Origin: Treponema sp. | GTDB lineage: Bacteria; Spirochaetota; Spirochaetia; Treponematales; Breznakiellaceae | Assembly (NCBI GenBank): GCA_031279555.1 | Contig: JAITIK010000198.1 | Span: forward strand, 1 to 40,408 | Reading direction: 5' to 3' | DNA length: 40,408 nucleotides | Part shown: positions 1 through 7,757 of the stretch, piece by piece | Layout of the letters: the number at the start of each line of letters is the position of its first letter | Numbering within the stretch: position 1 is the stretch's first letter | The notes under the pieces: generated by a model | The model's database searches: none | Told to the model about the DNA's origin: nothing | Seen by the model: the letters and a program-made list of their open reading frames with translations, nothing else | Translations under genes and position numbers: made by a program

Positions 1-241
1 TAACTGTATGTATACGGACTCTGCCGTATACGCTTTCGTCGCGGCGGTTCCCATAACCAACGGTTATGCCGTTAAAGGAAAGAGAAAAGAATGTGAATTT
101 AAGCTGCCAGGGGGTGACAAAACTATGAGCGACCCATAATCGCTTGCTTGGGTGAGGTCTGGCCCGGGATCCGGCTTGTAGTTGGCGTTTGGTTGTCTGT
201 CGCTCATGGTTTGGGGGCGGCGCCATAAAGCGAAAGAACTT

Positions 242-266
242 ACGCAGGGTTCCTGCGTTTACTTTT
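242..266 (+). terminator. Possible rho-independent terminator
   Basis: The 7-bp stem ACGCAGG / CCTGCGT has a 3-nt loop and is followed by TTACTTTTG. The gene it would serve lies outside the window, so direction and use are inferred. Confidence 0.35.
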
Positions 267-311
267 GTTCGATATGTATAGAATGAGAACAACAAAATCA
301 TTGGGGGTTGC

Positions 312-501
312 ATGGATATAGCGGGATTGAGAGAGAAGTTGAAGGGGGTTGAATATCCCCGGCGGCAATGGAGAAACATCAGGCGCAATGTTTTTTGAAC
401 TGGCGGAACATTTGGGCTACAGCCAATCCACCATATTGTTGTCGAACCGCAGATTCGCTGCAACCGGAACATTATACATGAGGGGATACTTGCCTTTCTA
501 A
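312..501 (+). pseudogene. Remnant of an ISAs1-like transposase
   Basis: An ATG with a G-rich upstream stretch (GGGGG, 4 nt away) opens a reading frame starting MDIAGLREKLKGVEYPRRQW. This resembles the N-terminus of ISAs1/H-repeat transposases, where a short helix is followed by a D-P-R-R-x-W-G-N-I-R-H type motif. The frame stops after about 28 codons. A second frame, including ELAEHLGYSQSTIL, then runs to a TAA at 499-501. No DDE catalytic region is present. The family call rests on one short motif and is tentative. The remnant is too short to be active. Confidence 0.3.
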
Positions 502-567
502 AAAAGAGCGTGTTTTAGAGCCATCGGGAAGCGTCCGGCGCTACCCGCCCCTACTTGGATCATTGTA

Positions 568-2187
568 TTACGGCGTATAGGACGCATCCCCTACAAGACT
601 TGCCAGCGGCGTACCGGCGGCAATCGTTTGACGGGTACTGTAATTGGCGCTGAATTCCTCATGGCTCATCACATAGTTCGCGCCGTCCCGTCCTGAAGTG
701 TCCAGAGACGCGCCGGTAGAGTCCGTATTGCCGTATTCCCGCAATCCGCAATTCACAGAACCTGCGCCAGGATATATGGTCTTGCCGTCTTTATTCCAGA
801 AAGCGCTGGCGTATTTCGCTGTGTCGACACGGCTCTTGATAATGGCGGCGCTGTCCCACCCATCGGCCGAGACGGACGATCCCGCGCCGTTGGCGCGAGC
901 CATGTACACCGTTCCGGTACGGTTTTCGTCTGCGGTGAAATCACAATCCACGAACACAAAGCCTTTTTTGTTCGCCAAAGTACGGGCTTGCAACACATAC
1001 GCCGGATTGGATGGGCTGCGGTTGTCCGTCCGGGCGTTAATCTCACAGGACTCAAAGAGCGCCAAGTCGTTTGCGCCCCAGATAAAGTCAACATCTCCGG
1101 TAATATAACATTCAAAGAACCAGCAAAAACCTTTGATCTGCAACGTATCCTGCCTGCTGACAAATCGCGCGTTTTTAGCGATGAGCGTACCGCCGGTACT
1201 ATTAAAATAGACCGTTTCCGCCTGATCGCCTGAATTCATTTTGACGCGGGTATTTTCAATGGTCAGGTTTTGTATGGTCACCGCCGCGGCGTTTTGGTTA
1301 ATCAGGAACAATGGTCGTCCGCTCGTACCCGGGTTCAAAGCGTCGCAGTTTTCAAAAGCGATGACAACATCGGCGTTCGTTCCGCCATTTTTGCCTTTTA
1401 TGGTCAATGGACGGGAACTTCTCCAGTCAAGATTTTCGCGGTACATTCCCGCGTCAATTTCAATGGCGACCGCCCCGCTTCCCGATGACGCCGCGTTAAG
1501 CGCCGCCTGTACGGTGCGGAAATTCGCGGAAGCGCCGGACTTGCCCACGGTGATCGTGGCGCCGCCAGCCGTATGCTCCGGACGGACCATGAACTTCCAT
1601 GACTTGCTTGCCGGGCTGAAACCGGTAAAGGTTTGACTGTTCAAAGCGCCCTTTATTACGTCATTTGGTATGGCGACATAGTACTCTTTTTCTGCCGCAA
1701 GCGCGCCGCTGTGCGGAATAATCACGACTTTGTTTCCTTCTTTGCGTACAAGCTGATCAGCCACATTCAGATTGACGCGCTGCCCATACGTATTCGTCTC
1801 GCCGGTCAGTTTTATGGCGTCGGCGATTGAATCATTCGAGGCGTCATAGATATAGATTTGACCCGCGCCCAAGGACGGTTCGGCGTCAAAGGTGATGGAC
1901 AACTCCTCATCCTCGTATACGTTGACAGCGCCCGGGTCGGGATACACTCGCGCTGAAAGGTCGCCATAGTTATCCAAGGCGGGAAAATCGGTGACGGTCA
2001 CATTGATTCGGGCGATAAGGGAAGGAGCCGCCGTATTGGTGATGGTGATAACTGTGGCGCCTGCGGTGAGTCCGGTGAAGGCGATGGTTCCATCCGCCGC
2101 GCTGTCCACACGAACAACGCTTTCATCGCCGGATACCGCGTCAACTGCCGCCGGCGCTCCGCCGGAAGCCGCCGCCGTATACGCCAC
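568..2187 (-). CDS. Pectinesterase catalytic part (3' ORF of the split gene)
   Basis: This part carries the catalytic domain of carbohydrate esterase family 8, which removes methyl esters from homogalacturonan. Seen in order: an Ig-like segment, an SbsA-like Ig domain, then FRTVQAAL (start of the beta-helix), SRQDTLQIKG (first catalytic region), GDVDFIWG (matching GTVDFIFG, with the catalytic Asp), and VYMARANG in place of the usual LGRPW block, keeping the Arg. The GTG at 2187 is only the first possible start after the amber codon. The frame is open back to 2325, and the sequence before the GTG still reads like protein. AGGA lies 4 nt before this GTG, so reinitiation is conceivable, but the product would lack a signal peptide and stay in the cytoplasm. 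Confidence 0.7.
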   Translation of the reverse strand: MAYTAAASGGAPAAVDAVSGDESVVRVDSAADGTIAFTGLTAGATVITITNTAAPSLIARINVTVTDFPALDNYGDLSARVYPDPGAVNVYEDEELSITFDAEPSLGAGQIYIYDASNDSIADAIKLTGETNTYGQRVNLNVADQLVRKEGNKVVIIPHSGALAAEKEYYVAIPNDVIKGALNSQTFTGFSPASKSWKFMVRPEHTAGGATITVGKSGASANFRTVQAALNAASSGSGAVAIEIDAGMYRENLDWRSSRPLTIKGKNGGTNADVVIAFENCDALNPGTSGRPLFLINQNAAAVTIQNLTIENTRVKMNSGDQAETVYFNSTGGTLIAKNARFVSRQDTLQIKGFCWFFECYITGDVDFIWGANDLALFESCEINARTDNRSPSNPAYVLQARTLANKKGFVFVDCDFTADENRTGTVYMARANGAGSSVSADGWDSAAIIKSRVDTAKYASAFWNKDGKTIYPGAGSVNCGLREYGNTDSTGASLDTSGRDGANYVMSHEEFSANYSTRQTIAAGTPLASLVGDASYTP

Positions 2188-2325
2188 AGATTCCTGTCCG
2201 CCTTTGGAAACCGATTTTTCGGTTGTGGAAACCGTCAGAATGGGAAGCGCTGTCTGAGGATCAAGCGCGTTAATGCCGTATTCCGTTCCATTATAGGTTA
2301 CTTTTATGTCCGACCATGTTCCTTG

Positions 2326-3246
2326 CTACACTTGGGTGCCGCCGACGGCGGCATAAATCGCGGCTGTCTCCGGGTATCCGGATGCGGCGGAAAAGCCTCC
2401 TTTGACGCCTAACACGGTAGTCCCGTCAGAATCATAGACGGTAAATATAAAATTTCCACCTGTAAGCTCCGCTTTCAGGATATACGATTTTGCATCCGCC
2501 CCGGTTTCCCATGTGATTCCGGGCGAGAAAGAGGATCCCCCCAGACTGCCCGCGCCGGTATTCTTGATGTTTTGAGCGGTGAGCAGCGAATAGCCGCTGC
2601 GGACGGAACCATTCACACTGATAAAGCCTACGCCGTTATGTCCCGATGTCGCGGCAAATTTAACCCGCGCCTGTATCGCCACCGTGTCGGACGCCGGATT
2701 GATCTTCTGTCCCCAGATAAGATATTTTTCACCTGAACCGAAACCGGTGACGGCTCCGGTACCGTCATAAACGGCGTCAGGAGCGTTAAACTTGATCAAC
2801 CGGACGAGCGGGATGTCATCAGGCTGGTCGTCTGGTTGTTCGGATGCCGCTTCAACCACCGTAATCACGCAACTCGCTGTCTTTTGTCCGTCCTGTGTTG
2901 TGACCGTAACGGTCGCAACGCCGACCTTAAGAGCGGTGATAGTAATGGTGGCCCCTTGCGTATCGCTCAACGCGACAACGCCTTCCTCGCTTGCCGACCA
3001 AGACACCGCCTTATTGGACGCATCTACAGGCGTGGCGATTGCGGTCAGGTTGACAGAAGGGGCGGCTTCACCGCTAGTGAGCGTCAGTGTTTTTTCACTC
3101 AACGGTTCGCCATTCTCTCTTAGCGTCACTTCCGCAACCGGGATATACTTCGCCTCGTCACCACACGACGCGGCGAAGACAAATGTAGTGACACACAACG
3201 CGCCGATAAACCGTTGCGTATTTCGGCTTCTTGCGCCTGTTTTCAT
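2326..3246 (-). CDS. BIG2-domain lipoprotein, N-terminal half of the split pectinesterase
   Basis: The 306-codon ORF starts at ATG 3246 behind a strong SD and opens with a basic, hydrophobic signal ending in FAASC, a spirochaetal-type lipobox. Residues about 35-130 form a bacterial Ig-like (BIG2) domain with the usual W-S-A-S and G-x-A-T-V-T-V motifs. The rest is a beta-rich module of unknown family (about 140-305) that is cut at GGTQV by TAG. Translation ending here would give an exported Ig-like lipoprotein with no catalytic part. The codon before the stop is GTG and the next is CAA, so one base change (for example CAG to TAG) could have caused the break. Confidence 0.65.
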   Translation of the reverse strand: MKTGARSRNTQRFIGALCVTTFVFAASCGDEAKYIPVAEVTLRENGEPLSEKTLTLTSGEAAPSVNLTAIATPVDASNKAVSWSASEEGVVALSDTQGATITITALKVGVATVTVTTQDGQKTASCVITVVEAASEQPDDQPDDIPLVRLIKFNAPDAVYDGTGAVTGFGSGEKYLIWGQKINPASDTVAIQARVKFAATSGHNGVGFISVNGSVRSGYSLLTAQNIKNTGAGSLGGSSFSPGITWETGADAKSYILKAELTGGNFIFTVYDSDGTTVLGVKGGFSAASGYPETAAIYAAVGGTQV

Positions 3247-3415
3247 AAAAACCTCCGTATTATCGCTCCATCTTTTGAGAGCTATGGAAGACATTTTACC
3301 GGTAAAGTTGTAGATTTTAGAGTCTTTTTATTGTCTCTCTTTGGTAGAGAAAAATATGACAGGTTATTGGACTATTCTGTCTTATGGAGCGCCAGGCGCA
3401 TTTGAACCCGGGAAG

Positions 3416-3446
3416 CAAAAAAAAACATTCGGGCGGGTGTTTTTTG
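3416..3446. terminator. Bidirectional terminator-like hairpin
   Basis: An AACATTC / GGGTGTT stem (with G-T pairs) and a GGGC loop are flanked by a run of A on the left and T on the right. It can therefore act on either strand. It sits just beyond the decayed transposase and upstream of the pectinesterase gene. Confidence 0.5.
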
Positions 3447-3725
3447 CTTTGATGCCTGTTCGTTGTTTTACGCCCTTCTGTTGAGCCGTGGATATGCTTC
3501 CACCGTTTCGCCGAATGAGTCTTAACTAACGCATAATCCGCGAAAGGTCTCCCCTCTCGTCGGGCATGATGAGCAAATGTATATGGGTCGCATAACACAT
3601 GCCTCACTCAAGACAAGCGACATGATCTTTCCTCCCGCATTACATTCAAAACCCCGTTTTTTGTCATTGGTCCGGGACGTAACATGATACACCGCTCCGT
3701 CAACAAATTCCCGTCTTTTTCTCAT
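3440..3725 (-). pseudogene. Decayed REP-associated tyrosine (Y1) transposase
   Basis: The ATG at 3725 has a good SD (GGAGG, 5 nt away). The first frame reads MRKRREFVDGAVYHVTSRTN, the typical start of TnpA_REP/IS200-like single-strand transposases. After LVLSEA sequence is missing. A different frame reads HIHLLIMPDERGDLSRIMR, which is the HUH metal-binding motif. A third frame then reads LVKTHSAKRWKHIHGSTEG, the next conserved block. Coding sense thus passes through three frames with an internal deletion, so the gene is dead. Such transposases are usually single-copy and linked to dispersed palindromes. Palindromic repeats do occur in this window. Confidence 0.7.
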
Positions 3726-3791
3726 AGGAACCTCCATTCGATATAAGGCGCGAAAGCCCCCATTCGCCTTAAAAAAAGCGCCTGGCGCCCC

Positions 3792-3820
3792 TTGACACAA
3801 ACGCAATATTTCTATATAAA
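3792..3820 (+). promoter_or_regulatory. Sigma-70 promoter of trpEG
   Basis: TTGACA, 17-nt spacer, TATAAA. The predicted start is near 3827, leaving a leader of about 19 nt with an SD (AAGGAGG). There is no room for a leader peptide or trp attenuator, so any tryptophan control must be by a repressor or by enzyme feedback. Confidence 0.75.
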
Positions 3821-3845
3821 GAAACATCGTGTTTAAGGAGGAAGT

Positions 3846-5336
3846 ATGGAGTGCCAGCCACGTTTGGAAGCGGCGCTGAAATTTGCCGAAAGCTATCAAC
3901 GGGTTCCGGTTTTGACGAGTCTTCCGGCGGGAAAGCGGGAAGCGTCCGACATTTTTTTGATTCTCAAAAACATAAGCCGCCAGTGTTTTATGTTGGAAAG
4001 CTGCGAGGACTCAAAGGAATGGGGACGTTACACATTTTTGGGCTATGATCCCAAACTCGAAATTACCGCAAGCGGAAATGCCGTGAGTATAAAAAACGGC
4101 GTCAATCTCACGTTGAACGCAGATCAGCCCGCCGTATATATTGAACAGATTTTACGAGAAAATACCGCCCCGCCGCTTCAGGAACTTTCCACTGAATTCC
4201 TGACGGAAATTCCGCCGTTTACCGGAGGACTTGTCGGCTATTTTTCCTATGACTACATTAAATACAACGAGCCGTCCCTGCGGCTGGACGCGGAAGACGC
4301 GGAGCGTTTTAAAGACGTGGATTTAATGTTGTTTGACAAGGTGATCGCCTATGACCGGCTTAAAGAAACGATCATCCTCATCATAACCATCAAAACAGAC
4401 GCGCTTGAAGAAAATTACCGCAAGGCCTGCGCGGAACTCGACCAGATGGCGCGGCTTATCGAAGAGGGGAAACGCGCTGCGGTCAAGCCGCTCACGCTCA
4501 AATCTCCCTTTCGCGCCTTGTTTGACAAGCGGCGTTACTGCGCCATGGTGGAGAAAGTCAAGGAGTACATTCGGGAGGGCGATATTTTTCAAGCCGTGCT
4601 TTCCAATCGGCTTGAGGCTGATGCGGAAGGGAGCCTGTTTGACACGTACCGGTTGCTGAGGGACATTAACCCGTCGCCCTACTTGTTTTATTTTTCAAGC
4701 GATGACATTGAAGCTGCGGGCGCGTCTCCTGAAACGCTCGTAAAGCTGTACGAAGGAACGCTTTGGACGTTTCCGCTTGCCGGCACACGGCGGCGAGGGA
4801 AAACGCTGGAAGAGGACGCCGCGCTGGAACAAGAATTGCTTGCGGATACCAAGGAACTTGCGGAACACAACATGCTGGTGGATTTGGGCAGGAACGACAT
4901 CGGACGCATCAGCGAATTCGGTTCGGTGTCGGTTGAAAAATATTTATCTGTGGAGCGGTTTTCCCACGTCATGCACATAGGTTCAACGGTAAAAGGAACA
5001 ATCCTCAAGGGCAAAACCGCCCTTGACGCAATCGGCGCGGTACTGCCCGCCGGGACGCTTTCCGGCGCGCCAAAGATTCGCGCCTGTGAAATCATCAATG
5101 AGTTGGAAGGTGTCAAGCGGGGAATATACGGCGGAGCTGTTGGATACATCGACTTTTCGGGAAATATGGACACCTGTATTGCAATTCGGCTGGTATTCAA
5201 GAAAAACGGCAAAGTGTTCGTCCGATCCGGCGCGGGAATAGTGGCGGACAGCGTACCCGAAAAGGAATTCGCCGAATGTGAAAACAAAATGCGGGCGGTT
5301 ATTCAGGCGCTGGAACAGACAGGAGGACGCGCATGA
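3846..5336 (+). CDS. trpE: Anthranilate synthase component I
   Basis: It converts chorismate and ammonia to anthranilate, the first step of tryptophan synthesis, with TrpG supplying ammonia from glutamine. The 496-aa length is normal for the family. The N-terminal domain has MLESCEDS, matching the LLES tryptophan-feedback site. The C-terminal chorismate-binding domain has FPLAGTRRRGKT, ELAEHNMLVDLGRNDIGRIS, GTLSGAPKIRA and VRSGAGIVADSVPEKEF. The ATG lies 4 nt behind AAGGAGG. It overlaps trpG by 4 bp (ATGA), implying translational coupling. The other trp genes are not in the window. Aminodeoxychorismate synthase (PabB) is the main alternative, but the LLES-type site favours TrpE. Confidence 0.92.
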   Translation: MECQPRLEAALKFAESYQRVPVLTSLPAGKREASDIFLILKNISRQCFMLESCEDSKEWGRYTFLGYDPKLEITASGNAVSIKNGVNLTLNADQPAVYIEQILRENTAPPLQELSTEFLTEIPPFTGGLVGYFSYDYIKYNEPSLRLDAEDAERFKDVDLMLFDKVIAYDRLKETIILIITIKTDALEENYRKACAELDQMARLIEEGKRAAVKPLTLKSPFRALFDKRRYCAMVEKVKEYIREGDIFQAVLSNRLEADAEGSLFDTYRLLRDINPSPYLFYFSSDDIEAAGASPETLVKLYEGTLWTFPLAGTRRRGKTLEEDAALEQELLADTKELAEHNMLVDLGRNDIGRISEFGSVSVEKYLSVERFSHVMHIGSTVKGTILKGKTALDAIGAVLPAGTLSGAPKIRACEIINELEGVKRGIYGGAVGYIDFSGNMDTCIAIRLVFKKNGKVFVRSGAGIVADSVPEKEFAECENKMRAVIQALEQTGGRA

Positions 5337-5917
5337 TCTTGCTCATCGACAATTATGACAGTTTTTCGTTCAACCTGTATCAGCTTATAGGCTCCCTCAA
5401 TCCCGAGGTCAAGGTTGTCCGCAATGACGGCATATCGCTGGCGGAGATCGTGGTGTTGCGTCCCAGCCACATTGTCATCTCTCCGGGACCCGGGAAACCC
5501 GCCGACGCGGGCATATGCGGTGAAATGGTCGCCGCGTTTGCCGGAAAGATACCCATCTTGGGAGTGTGCCTTGGGCATCAGGTGATCTGCGAAGCGTTCG
5601 GAGCGACCGTAACTTATGCCAAGACCTTGATGCACGGAAAAGCGTCCGCAGTTACGCTTGACGCGGACTGCCCGTTGTTTGCCGGACTGCCACCGGTGAT
5701 TCAGGCCGCGCGTTATCACTCGCTTGCCGCGGATCCCGCCACCATCCCGCCGGAAACCCTTGCGGTTGTGGCGCGAACCGGCGAAGGAGAGGTAATGGCG
5801 GTGCAGCGCCGCGAGCATCCAGTGTACGGGGTGCAGTTTCATCCTGAATCAATATTAACCCCGCAGGGAAAGCGGATAGTATGCAATTTCTTGAAACAAA
5901 CAAGGAGAGCGGATTGA
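5333..5917 (+). CDS. trpG: Anthranilate synthase component II (glutamine amidotransferase)
   Basis: This class I glutamine amidotransferase hydrolyses glutamine and passes ammonia to TrpE. The 194 residues carry DNYDSFSFNLYQ near the start, the oxyanion region SPGPGKPADAG (about 53), the nucleophile motif GVCLGHQ (Cys about 83), the MHGKAS segment typical of TrpG/PabA, and the catalytic His-Glu pair in VQFHPES. The ATG overlaps the trpE stop by 4 bp. The same subunit can serve PabB in some bacteria, so a dual role is possible. It is the last gene of the transcript and is followed by a palindromic element. Confidence 0.92.
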   Translation: MILLIDNYDSFSFNLYQLIGSLNPEVKVVRNDGISLAEIVVLRPSHIVISPGPGKPADAGICGEMVAAFAGKIPILGVCLGHQVICEAFGATVTYAKTLMHGKASAVTLDADCPLFAGLPPVIQAARYHSLAADPATIPPETLAVVARTGEGEVMAVQRREHPVYGVQFHPESILTPQGKRIVCNFLKQTRRAD

Positions 5918-6004
5918 CAAAAGGTATGATATATGCAAAAAAAAGAGGGGCGTACTGTATTATGCGAAATACAGGCTAAAATGTGGGTGGAAAATTAAAA
6001 AACA

Positions 6005-6077
6005 CTTGAGGCTGTTCCAAAGCGCGAATTTACGTTCAGCGACCTACGTTCGGGTTAGTTTTGGAACAGGCTTGAGG
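6005..6077. repeat. MITE-like palindrome with 7-bp direct repeats
   Basis: The inverted repeats CTGTTCCAAA (6012-6021) and TTTGGAACAG (6060-6069) enclose about 38 nt. They are flanked on both sides by CTTGAGG (6005-6011 and 6071-6077), which looks like a target-site duplication. It lies between two convergent transcripts (trpG and maf). The related motif GTTCCAAA occurs near 23716. Confidence 0.45.
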
Positions 6078-6125
6078 AGAAGGGGTTAAGGCCGCCTAAT
6101 TTTGAGATCATCCCATCGGGAATAT

Positions 6126-7754
6126 CTAACAGTCAGAAGCGCCCTCTAATGCCGTGGCTGCCGCCACCGCCCACCGTTCCTTTCTCTCCTTGCTCTTGGC
6201 GGCAAAGTCTCGTTCGATCTTGTCAAACGCGCTTTGGAGAAGCGAACGTATTTCTGTTCTTCGCGGTGGCAGAGACAGAATCGCGTCAGCGCGGACGGTT
6301 TGCAGGCCGTTAATGGCAAGACCTTCTTCAGAAAGCGAATAAACCGCAACCGTATGTTGCGAACGCGCCGAATGTATAGCAAAAAGCCTGTTCTCAAACC
6401 ATGTCGCGTAAAGGGAAAGTCTTTTGTCTGTCAGTACTTTGCCGCCGTTTGCCGCGCGCGCATAAAAGGGGACGCCATCCCGCAACGCCCTAAATGAGCG
6501 GGTTTCGGCTGGGCATAAACGCAAGGCTTGAGCGTTGGCCTGTTTTTCAAAGAAAGCGTCTTTGAAATGGGTTTTACAATGAGGAAACGAGAGATCCAAC
6601 CCGGCTATGAAAATAACGGACGGTTCAAGCTCAAGGCAGAAATCAAAAGCCGTTGTGGCGACGGAGCCGCCTGAACCGAGTCGCCCCTTGGGATCGACCT
6701 TTTCTTCGATCTGTTTGCCAAGCGGGAGCGGCGTTGCAAACAAAAAGGCGCGCTTGCTGTGGCGTAGGGTGAGCGGGTATATAGCGCTCTCGGTTACAAG
6801 GCAGGCGTTTGACCTGTCAAGTCGGTCAAGGTGCCGCGAGTTCCAATACTGAGGATCCCCGCTTACGATCCAGTCAGGGTCAACGCCTGATCGAAGCAGG
6901 CAATTCAGGCTCGTGTCAACGCCGGCGACAGCGCACCGTTCGGCAAACGCGGGCAACAGGCCGGCTGCGCCGTCCAGGGAAGGGCCGGCCGCAACGAGCA
7001 GGAGAGGAATTTCCCGTTTCAAAAGCCCTTTTAATCTGGAGACGCCGGGATATGCGCACACACAATCTGAAATCACGCTGTTTTTCCAAAAATTCCGCGT
7101 CCAGCGATCTCCAAAGCGTTTGACAGTCGCTTCATTTACCGTATCCTTTGTTTGCCATGTGTGTATGCGCCGCTCAACGCCTGTGTACCACGCTTCATCA
7201 AGCTGAACAAGGGCGCGGTTTTTAAGGATGCATACGCCGGCTCCGGTTTTTCCATTTTTTTCATAAAAAAAAGAAAGCGCATCAAATATCGCCGCTTCCG
7301 CGCCTTCCGCGCTTCCAAGTACAAATATAATGAAGTTTTTTGATAAGAAACCGGTGAAATCCCTGGTTTCAAAGGCTTTCTTGAGTATTTCAGGATGTTT
7401 CTCAACAATAATGACGGGGCGGCTGTTCCCGCATTTTTCCGCGGCGGCGACAATCGCATACCCAAGCCCAAAGCCCAACGCGACAATGACGCCGCAAGAC
7501 GGTCCGCCTTCCGCGTCGGCATCCATTAGACGGACCGCAAGACGGACGCCTTCCCGCGCCGGCTCCCGTTTTGAATGAACATACATCCCGTTTACAACCA
7601 GCGTAGGCTCCCCATCTGTTGCGGTTTCAAGCCGCAACGCCAGCGGCGGCGCCGACGGGGTTTCCGTGTTGACAATCTGTTCCGCGAGGCCGGGAAAAAT
7701 TTGTGTGATGACAGCGACATTTTTTGTCCATACGTCGTTTTTTTCCACGTTCAC
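6126..7754 (-). CDS. Motility-associated Maf/DUF115 family protein, probable glycosyltransferase
   Basis: The protein has 542 residues. The central part has the DUF115 (MptE-like/Maf) core: VAAGPSLDGAAGLL, then VDTSLNCLLRSGVDPDWIVSGDP, and FIAGLDLSFP further on. In spirochaetes and epsilonproteobacteria this family is linked to flagellin glycosylation. The N-terminal part (about 90-130) has a Rossmann-like GVIVALGFGLGYA segment. The start is a GTG three bases after the ftsI stop, with GGAG overlapping that stop, so translation is likely coupled. It is the last gene of lepB-ftsI-maf. The family call is firm. The sugar and the target protein are unknown. Confidence 0.75.
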   Translation of the reverse strand: MNVEKNDVWTKNVAVITQIFPGLAEQIVNTETPSAPPLALRLETATDGEPTLVVNGMYVHSKREPAREGVRLAVRLMDADAEGGPSCGVIVALGFGLGYAIVAAAEKCGNSRPVIIVEKHPEILKKAFETRDFTGFLSKNFIIFVLGSAEGAEAAIFDALSFFYEKNGKTGAGVCILKNRALVQLDEAWYTGVERRIHTWQTKDTVNEATVKRFGDRWTRNFWKNSVISDCVCAYPGVSRLKGLLKREIPLLLVAAGPSLDGAAGLLPAFAERCAVAGVDTSLNCLLRSGVDPDWIVSGDPQYWNSRHLDRLDRSNACLVTESAIYPLTLRHSKRAFLFATPLPLGKQIEEKVDPKGRLGSGGSVATTAFDFCLELEPSVIFIAGLDLSFPHCKTHFKDAFFEKQANAQALRLCPAETRSFRALRDGVPFYARAANGGKVLTDKRLSLYATWFENRLFAIHSARSQHTVAVYSLSEEGLAINGLQTVRADAILSLPPRRTEIRSLLQSAFDKIERDFAAKSKERKERWAVAAATALEGASDC

Positions 7755-7757
7755 GCT

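Larger units (their letters stand above)
1..567. other. Gene-poor left edge with hairpins and a transposase remnant
   Basis: No intact gene is visible here. It holds a perfect 8-bp hairpin (GTATACGG / CCGTATAC, 10-31), a 5-bp hairpin (AACGG / CCGTT, 59-73), a 9-bp inverted repeat (ATGAGCGAC at 125-133, GTCGCTCAT at 199-207) and a 7-bp hairpin followed by a T-rich stretch (242-262). A decayed transposase start follows at 312. The region lies downstream of the minus-strand pectinesterase and looks like a worn insertion site. Confidence 0.6.
568..3246 (-). pseudogene. Secreted pectinesterase lipoprotein interrupted by one TAG
   Basis: Two long ORFs on the minus strand share one reading frame and are separated only by a TAG at 2326-2328. 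Read through, they give a single protein of about 892 residues: a lipoprotein signal (lipobox FAASC, Cys about 28), a BIG2-type Ig-like domain, a beta-rich linker domain, a second Ig-like domain, an SbsA-like Ig segment and a C-terminal right-handed beta-helix pectin methylesterase. The ATG at 3246 has a strong SD (GGAGG, 5 nt away), so this start is preferred over the upstream one in the ORF track. The coding sense stays intact on both sides of the stop, with no other lesion. This points to a very recent nonsense mutation, a sequencing error or readthrough. TAG ends several normal genes here (ubiD, ftsI, maf), so a reassigned codon is unlikely. Confidence 0.75.

Noticed and set aside
2188-3246. 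TAG as a reassigned sense codon in this genome
   Set aside because: ubiD, ftsI, maf, the ACT gene, the GerMN gene and the LysM lipoprotein gene all end in TAG at the expected place.
3821-3845. trp attenuator or T-box before trpE
   Set aside because: The promoter leaves a leader of only about 19 nt.
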